Shown: positions 63,041-64,000 of the stretch, piece after piece | Numbering within the stretch: position 1 is the stretch's first letter | Layout of the letters: every line of letters begins with the position of its first letter | Assembly (NCBI RefSeq): GCF_003309065.1 | Contig: NZ_POAF01000003.1 | Coordinates: 248,001-312,000 of the forward strand | Direction of reading: 5' to 3' | Source: Glutamicibacter soli | Lineage (GTDB): Bacteria > Actinomycetota > Actinomycetes > Actinomycetales > Micrococcaceae | DNA: 64,000 nucleotides | Position numbers and translations under genes: made by a program | Notes under the pieces: model-generated | Told to the model about the DNA's origin: nothing | What the model saw: the letters and a program-made list of their open reading frames with translations, nothing else | The model's database searches: none

Positions 63041-63345
63041 GAATTCTCAGGATCGGCTTCGCGAGCGTTCTCCGCTTCGAGCTCCGCACGATTCAAGTTG
63101 AAGAACTCCATGGCTTGATCCAGATCGGTACGCACCCCACTATCTGTTGCGAAGCGCGCCATTACCAGAGCAGCATCCCGAAGGTTTTCGCGATCACGGC
63201 GTAATTGCGCGATCTCCCTAGCTGACACGATTTCAGCCACAACCTTTCCGTGGCGTGACAAAGACGTATCTTTGCCTTCTTCAGCAGCGGTTACCAATGC
63301 CGAAATTCCCGCACGGGATGCGTCTGTAATACTCATGGTGGCCAT
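63037..63345 (-). CDS. Phd/YefM-type antitoxin
   Basis: A 102-residue protein with the Phd N-terminus SITDASRAGISALVTAAEEG and DTSLSRHGKVVAEIVSAREI, the DNA-binding part, and an acidic helical tail (RTDLDQAMEFFNLNRAELEA) that would bind the toxin. It precedes the toxin and overlaps it by four bases. It may autoregulate through the palindrome just upstream; ATG at 63345 or 63336 is possible. Confidence 0.85.
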   Translation of the reverse strand: MATMSITDASRAGISALVTAAEEGKDTSLSRHGKVVAEIVSAREIAQLRRDRENLRDAALVMARFATDSGVRTDLDQAMEFFNLNRAELEAENAREADPENS

Positions 63346-63383
63346 AAAAAAACTATATAGATTTCTGCCTAGATTTTCTAGGC
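63346..63383 (-). promoter_or_regulatory. Promoter and operator of the Phd/RelE locus
   Basis: On the minus strand, TATAGT (63357-63352) ends six bases before the ATG, and TAGAAA, 17 bases upstream, matches four of six bases of the -35 consensus. That -35 lies inside a perfect palindrome, GCCTAGA-TTT-TCTAGGC (63367-63383). Binding there would block polymerase, and transcripts would be leaderless. Confidence 0.7.
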
Positions 63384-63519
63384 ATGGTCGACGCTACCCG
63401 TTCGGGCTAGGCTGACAGCGAGCTGGAGGTACGCCAAGCAGCTCGCACTCGTTTGCTTGGGTGCAACCGTTTCATGGGCCGCTAAACGCGTTGCACGAGA
63501 TGCCAACGGCAAATTGGTA

Positions 63520-64000
63520 TCAACGCACCTGCGTGCGCTGCTGGTCTTCGATATAGCGCGGGCGCCCGGCCATGATTCCGGTGTAGGTCTGGAACACGAT
63601 CAACGCCGCGATAAGCCAGATGGGGGAGGTCCATGACCCGGTGACCTCATACAGCGCCCCGACGGCGAACGGACCGGGGAACGCGATCAAGTAGCCGGCC
63701 GACTGTCCGAAGGCCGAAAGCTTCGCTACCCCGGCGGCGCTGTGGGCTTTCAGCCCGATCATGGTCAGGGCGAGCGGGAAATTCGATCCGCAGATGCCCA
63801 ACAGGATCACCCAGAGATAGGCGCCTTCCAGCGGGAAAGTGAGCATGCCGGCCACCGCGATCAGCCCGGCCACGCCGTTGATGATCACCAACGGCCCTTG
63901 GTGGGTGAACCGCGCGGCCAGCGCTGGCATCACAAATGACAACGGGACACCCACGCCTAGCAGGATCGCCAGCAGCGCACCGGCTTCGATGGGATCCATG
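63520..64000 (-). CDS. MFS transporter (CynX/NimT-like), partial
   Basis: The C-terminal part of a major facilitator transporter; the frame runs off the right edge. Six hydrophobic segments are visible, for example GALLAILLGVGVPLSFVMPAL, YLWVILLGICGSNFPLALTM and PIWLIAALIVFQTYTGIMAG. The arrangement fits the CynX/NimT branch (cyanate or nitroimidazole-type transport). The first six helices lie beyond the window. Start and substrate cannot be judged. Confidence 0.75.
   Translation of the reverse strand, partial: MDPIEAGALLAILLGVGVPLSFVMPALAARFTHQGPLVIINGVAGLIAVAGMLTFPLEGAYLWVILLGICGSNFPLALTMIGLKAHSAAGVAKLSAFGQSAGYLIAFPGPFAVGALYEVTGSWTSPIWLIAALIVFQTYTGIMAGRPRYIEDQQRTQVR

Overview
The window is 64 kb of high-GC, gene-dense chromosome. 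Short intergenic gaps, many ATGA-type overlaps, GTG starts, DesK/LuxR-type two-component pairs, small DUF genes (DUF2695, DUF3253, DUF2786, DUF456), SipW-type alternate-signal exported proteins and possible leaderless starts all point to an actinobacterium. The gene content fits the Micrococcaceae best (Arthrobacter/Glutamicibacter-like). That assignment is inference from gene content. I see no rRNA, tRNA, CRISPR array, insertion sequence or replication origin.

Layout. 1-6.5 kb: purine catabolism, with a minus-strand xanthine dehydrogenase operon (xdhA-xdhB-xdhC, xdhC cut by the left edge) and, upstream, an NCS2 xanthine/uracil permease. 6.5-9.8 kb: a Cys-type formate-dehydrogenase-like molybdoenzyme with its FdhD sulfurtransferase. 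9.8-14.5 kb: GNAT, VOC, an acyl-CoA ligase facing a crotonase-fold protein that lacks the usual glutamates, and a DUF456 membrane protein. 14.5-18 kb: a DesK-type kinase/LuxR-type regulator in one operon with an ABC-2 exporter. 18.2-19.3 kb: DedA and DUF2695. 19.6-24.5 kb: a regulator followed by three peptidases suited to proline-containing peptides. 24.6-25.9 kb: a RES/Xre toxin-antitoxin pair beside a non-coding stretch. 26.3-30.4 kb: aminotransferase, AhpD-like protein, two unknowns and RlmN. 30.5-33.5 kb: a type III polyketide synthase, methyltransferase and flavin monooxygenase operon resembling the phenolic-lipid srs operon. 33.7-38.1 kb: DUF3253, CsbD, two membrane proteins and a sarcosine/N-methyltryptophan oxidase-like enzyme. 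38.2-42.5 kb: an agmatine/N-carbamoylputrescine operon with permease, controlled by a divergent TetR regulator with two matching operators.

42.5-46.6 kb is the most unusual block. It is a six-gene operon with three SipW-type exported proteins, two ER-type (Ser/His) signal peptidases and a wall- or membrane-anchored surface protein. One peptidase is fused to what looks like its own exported domain. 46.9-51 kb: glutaminase, thioesterase, a small membrane protein, VOC, GDSL hydrolase and a 2'-5' RNA ligase-like protein. 51-55.3 kb: a second kinase/regulator pair translationally coupled to a DUF4097 protein, a truncated hydrolase and PspA, which together look like an envelope-stress block. 55.5-57.5 kb: a proline racemase family gene coupled to an ornithine cyclodeaminase family gene broken by a frameshift. 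57.5-61.1 kb: an AAA ATPase, a 3-hydroxybenzoate 4-monooxygenase-like flavoenzyme and a divergent IclR regulator. 61.2-64 kb: small zinc-ribbon-like protein, DUF2786, a Phd/RelE toxin-antitoxin pair and a partial MFS transporter.

Two themes recur. The first is catabolism of nitrogen compounds: purines, agmatine, proline peptides, hydroxyproline-type compounds, glutamine and methylated amines. The second is the cell surface: exported fibre-like proteins, phenolic lipids, DedA, PspA and DUF4097. At least nine genes have a TANNNT box exactly six bases before the start codon and no clear Shine-Dalgarno sequence, which suggests leaderless transcripts.
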